Program-made: the position numbers and the translations under genes
Notes under the pieces: generated by a model
What the model was told of the DNA's origin: nothing
Databases searched by the model: none
What the model saw: the letters and a program-made list of their open reading frames with translations, nothing else
Shown here: positions 4,849-7,125 of the stretch, one piece after another
How positions within the stretch are numbered: position 1 is the stretch's first letter
Layout of the letters: the number at the start of each line of letters is the position of its first letter
Assembly (NCBI GenBank): GCA_948664205.1
Contig: CAPNDH010000056.1
Coordinates: 1 to 7,125, forward strand
Direction: 5' to 3'
Origin: an uncultured Clostridia bacterium
GTDB lineage: Bacteria > Bacillota > Clostridia > TANB77 > CAG-508
Length of the DNA stretch: 7,125 nucleotides

Positions 4849-5053
4849 CAACTTAATGTTTATATCACAGAATTTTTCTATTATACCAATTAGAATATTA
4901 TATAAAATAACAAATGGAAACATTTTATTTAGTATAACTATGGCATTAGCACAAATGACAATACCATTCTATATTTCTTATTATACAATAAAGAAAATAG
5001 ATAATATAAAAGAAGAACATATATTAAAAAATGAAAATGTAAGATATAATTAA
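4843..5053 (+). pseudogene. C-terminal part of the frameshifted YwaF-like gene
   Basis: Read in the frame of 4844, this region encodes GSNLMFISQNF and then a hydrophobic helix (about ILFSITMALAQMTIPFYISY) and a charged tail, to a TAA at 5051-5053. It directly continues the upstream protein after NNIF, with no intergenic gap. An ATG at 4856 would give a 65-residue protein, but it has no ribosome binding site: the preceding bases are coding sequence CGGTAGCAACTTA. It is therefore best read as the severed C-terminus, not a separate gene. A functional product would need a frameshift or slippage at the T run. Confidence 0.7.
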
Positions 5054-5132
5054 TTAAATTTTAAATTGTTGGGGGGAGGCTATTAGCTGTCTGTCCTTCA
5101 AAGAAATTACCCTGATTTTCTAAATTATTATA

Positions 5133-5173
5133 GTAGTTTCGTTGGAGCATGGACGAGCGATGCTCGCGCCTAC
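5133..5173. other. GC-rich hairpin in the intergenic region
   Basis: GTAG (5133-5136) pairs with CTAC (5170-5173), and GAGCAT (5145-5150) pairs with ATGCTC (5160-5165). The apical loop is GGACGAGCG. Flanking A/T bases can extend the stem. It stands out in composition from the AT-rich surroundings, like the islands at 1001-1046 and 3301-3433. There is no T tail for a terminator. The remainder of 5054-5191 shows a G-run (GGGGGGAGG near 5082) but nothing else I can name. Confidence 0.5.
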
Positions 5174-5191
5174 AATATTTTAAATAAACGG

Positions 5192-5220
5192 TTGCACAAT
5201 ATACATAAAAATGATATAAT
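5192..5220 (+). promoter_or_regulatory. Sigma-A-type promoter of the small membrane protein gene
   Basis: TTGCAC (5192-5197), a 17-bp spacer and a perfect TATAAT (5215-5220) predict a start near 5227. That leaves a leader of about 95 nt. Confidence 0.75.
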
Positions 5221-5245
5221 ACACAATATCGATTATATAAAAATC

Positions 5246-5282
5246 CTTTTATATCTAGGAAATTCCCTAGCTTATATATAAG
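5246..5282 (+). other. Leader hairpin
   Basis: CTAGG (5255-5259) pairs with CCTAG (5266-5270), extended by TATAT pairing on the outside, up to C5246-G5282, with a bulge. It lies in the untranslated leader between the promoter and the ATG at 5321. It is too small to assign to any riboswitch class. Confidence 0.4.
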
Positions 5283-5320
5283 TAACTATTAACTTTGTCT
5301 ATAAGAAAGAAGGTAAAAAT

Positions 5321-5692
5321 ATGAAAAAAGGATTAAAGAAATTTCTATTTGTATGTATAGTAGCAGTATTATGCTTTATTGCTTCATTTGTCATGCAATA
5401 TTATATTGCAGCAGAAACTACTATGAGAATTATGATGGCAATAGCTATGTGGTGTGCACTTTTAGGAGCAATGTTTGTATTAATGGTGCACTTAATTTTA
5501 AACAAAGTAGATGTTCTATTATGGATACTAATGGCATTTGAAATAATTTCAATGATATTTTTTCTATCTACATTAGGTAATCCCATGATAAACAATATAG
5601 GACTAATTTGTTTCTGTATTGGTTTTGTTCTACTTATAATATACATTTTATATGTATATATAAAAGAACTTATTAAGTTATTCAAAAAATAA
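5321..5692 (+). CDS. Small four-helix membrane protein, 123 aa
   Basis: I do not recognise a named family. The protein starts with a basic stretch (KKGLKK), has four predicted membrane helices (about 8-30, 35-59, 64-84 and 90-114) and ends in a basic tail (KELIKLFKK), so both ends are probably cytoplasmic. Conserved-looking polar residues inside helices are few. There is no catalytic motif. Coding is supported by GAAGG 8 bp before the ATG, a consensus promoter and structured leader upstream, and a strong terminator after the stop, making a complete single-gene unit. It is not co-transcribed with secA. Its function is unknown. Confidence 0.8.
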   Translation: MKKGLKKFLFVCIVAVLCFIASFVMQYYIAAETTMRIMMAIAMWCALLGAMFVLMVHLILNKVDVLLWILMAFEIISMIFFLSTLGNPMINNIGLICFCIGFVLLIIYILYVYIKELIKLFKK

Positions 5693-5701
5693 TATAAAAT
5701 A

Positions 5702-5746
5702 CAAGAAAAACAAGTAATAAAATATTACTTGTTTTTCTTGATTTTT
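5702..5746 (+). terminator. Strong intrinsic terminator
   Basis: An 18-bp perfect stem (5702-5719 with 5723-5740) with a 3-nt AAA loop is followed by a T run (5742-5746). It starts 9 bp after the stop of the small membrane protein gene and separates it from secA. Confidence 0.9.
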
Positions 5747-5766
5747 ACGATAAAGAGTGATATAGT
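5738..5766 (+). promoter_or_regulatory. Candidate secA promoter overlapping the terminator
   Basis: TTGATT (5738-5743), a 17-bp spacer and TATAGT (5761-5766) would start transcription near 5773, about 37 nt before the secA ATG. The -35 box lies in the end of the preceding terminator. A TATAAA at 5776-5781 lacks a matching -35. Confidence 0.45.
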
Positions 5767-5809
5767 TTAACTTGTTATAAAATGTGAAAATTTGGAAAGG
5801 AAGAAAAAT

Positions 5810-7125
5810 ATGGGATTATTTAAAACATATAGTGAAAAAGAAGTAAAAAGGGTAATGCCAATAATTACTAAAATAAATAGTTTAGAAGAGGAAATTTCTA
5901 AATTAACTGATATAGAATTAAAAAATAAAACAAACGAATTTAAAGAAAGATTAAATAAAGGTGAGAGTCTAGATGATATATTACCAGAAGCTTTTGCAGT
6001 AGTTAGAGAAGCTTCTAAAAGAGTACTTGGAATGCGCCACTTTGATGTGCAATTAATAGGTGGAATTATACTTCACCAAGGTAGAATTGCTGAAATGAAA
6101 ACAGGAGAAGGAAAAACATTAGTTGCAACACTACCAGTATACCTAAATGCACTTACAGGAGAAGGAGTACACGTTGTTACAGTAAACGACTACCTAGCAA
6201 AACGTGATAGCGAATGGATGGGAAAACTATATCGCTTTTTAGGTTTAAGTGTAGGTCTTGTAATAGCTGGAATGGATCCAAACGAGAAACAACAAGCATA
6301 TAATTGCGATATAACATATGGAACAAACAATGAATATGGTTTTGACTACTTAAGAGATAATATGGTTATATATAAAAATCAATTAGTACAAAGAAAACTT
6401 CACTATGCAATAGTAGATGAGATAGATAGTATTTTAATAGACGAAGCACGTACACCACTTATCATTTCAGGAAGAGCAAATAAATCTTCTGACCTATACA
6501 AAAAAGCAGATAACTTTGTAAAAAGATTAAAAGCAAAAGTTATAGTGGAAGAAGATGTTAAAGATTTTGAACAAGCAGAAGATAATGAAAAATATGACTA
6601 CATAGTAGACTTAAAAGCAAAATCTGCATCATTAACACAAAAAGGAATTAAAAAGGCAGAAGAAGAATTCCACTTAGAAAACTTTAATGATATAGAAAAC
6701 TCAGAATTAGTACATAACGTAAACCAAGCACTACGTGCACATGGTATTATGAAAAAAGATATAGACTATATAGTTAAAGATGGAGAAGTTCTAATAGTAG
6801 ACGAATTTACAGGACGTATAATGTATGGAAGAAGATACAACAATGGTCTTCACCAAGCAATAGAAGCAAAAGAAAATGTAAAAATAGCAGATGAATCTAA
6901 AACACTTGCAACAATTACATTCCAAAATTACTTTAGAATGTATGATAAATTATCAGGAATGACAGGTACTGCTATGACAGAAGAACCAGAATTCCAAGAA
7001 ATTTACCATTTAGATGTTATAGAAATACCAACAAATAAAGAAATGGTACGTATAGATAATCATGACATAATATACAAAAATGAAAATGCAAAATTTAGAG
7101 CAGTAATAGAAGAAATCAAAAAGAG
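5810..7125 (+). CDS. secA: Protein translocase subunit SecA, N-terminal 438 codons (runs off the window)
   Basis: SecA is the ATPase that drives preproteins through the SecYEG channel at the membrane. The visible part has the first nucleotide-binding domain with Walker A MKTGEGKT (96-103) and the Walker B region VDEIDSILIDEARTPLIISG (202-221). The preprotein-binding domain is inserted after about residue 222. Further signatures are IVDEFTGR (329-336), the GRRY..GLHQAIEAKE region (340-354) and the QNYFRMY.KLSGMTGTA segment (372-388). MRHFDVQLIGG (75-85) and NDYLAKRD (126-133) also match. The start at 5810 has GGAAAGGAAG upstream and gives the usual SecA N-terminus (GLF). The second nucleotide-binding domain, scaffold and C-terminal zinc region lie beyond the window. 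All visible key residues are intact. It looks like the housekeeping SecA, though a SecA2 cannot be ruled out without the rest. Confidence 0.97.
   Translation, partial: MGLFKTYSEKEVKRVMPIITKINSLEEEISKLTDIELKNKTNEFKERLNKGESLDDILPEAFAVVREASKRVLGMRHFDVQLIGGIILHQGRIAEMKTGEGKTLVATLPVYLNALTGEGVHVVTVNDYLAKRDSEWMGKLYRFLGLSVGLVIAGMDPNEKQQAYNCDITYGTNNEYGFDYLRDNMVIYKNQLVQRKLHYAIVDEIDSILIDEARTPLIISGRANKSSDLYKKADNFVKRLKAKVIVEEDVKDFEQAEDNEKYDYIVDLKAKSASLTQKGIKKAEEEFHLENFNDIENSELVHNVNQALRAHGIMKKDIDYIVKDGEVLIVDEFTGRIMYGRRYNNGLHQAIEAKENVKIADESKTLATITFQNYFRMYDKLSGMTGTAMTEEPEFQEIYHLDVIEIPTNKEMVRIDNHDIIYKNENAKFRAVIEEIKK

Noticed and set aside
5353..5685. Overlapping frames on both strands inside 5321-5692
   Set aside because: The frame at 5321 alone has a ribosome binding site, membrane-protein composition and a terminator after its stop.

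Overview
This is AT-rich DNA (roughly 30% G+C by eye) with strong AGGAG/AAGG-type ribosome binding sites, short intergenic hairpins and Clostridia-like proteins. A YtvI-type AI-2E family protein, which sporulation gene sets usually carry, and a typical Firmicutes SecA suggest a spore-forming low-GC clostridial relative. I cannot name the genus. The window looks like a chromosomal stretch of small, mostly independent transcription units with unusually decorated intergenic spaces.

Layout from left to right. A minus-strand tRNA gene (33-106) has its own near-consensus promoter (127-155). It keeps all body landmarks but has a non-canonical anticodon loop (A at position 33). Next is a DUF4116 repeat protein (301-822) with an exact 25-residue period. 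A gene-free stretch (823-1250) holds a 225-bp element with 23-bp terminal inverted repeats (855-1079), a GC-rich foldable core, and a 112-bp repeat whose second copy lies inverted at 4139-4250. A cysteine-rich CBS-pair protein (1251-1691) follows. Then comes a long inverted heptamer array (1691-1793), then a YtvI-like membrane protein (1857-2954), then a 58-residue unrecognised protein with its own promoter (3051-3227).

A bidirectional terminator (3238-3266) separates this small gene from the convergent minus-strand gene for a membrane-anchored DUF1980-like protein (3446-3985). A GC-rich structured element (3301-3433) lies in the 3' region of that gene. To its right are a second heptamer array, the inverted copy of the 112-bp repeat, and a TP0381/YwaF-type membrane protein gene (4276-5053). 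That gene is split by an apparent one-base insertion in a T run and may also carry a second small frameshift at its start.

The right part contains another GC-rich hairpin (5133-5173), a consensus promoter with a structured leader, a four-helix small membrane protein (5321-5692), a strong terminator, and the first 438 codons of secA (5810 to the window end).

Most genes here do not form one pathway. Several products are membrane proteins, but no operon linking them is evident. The points of interest are the odd tRNA, the paired inverted repeat with the inverted-repeat-bounded element, the 133-bp structured element, the cysteine-rich CBS protein, and the broken membrane protein gene. I found no complete defence system, CRISPR array, transposase gene or prophage.
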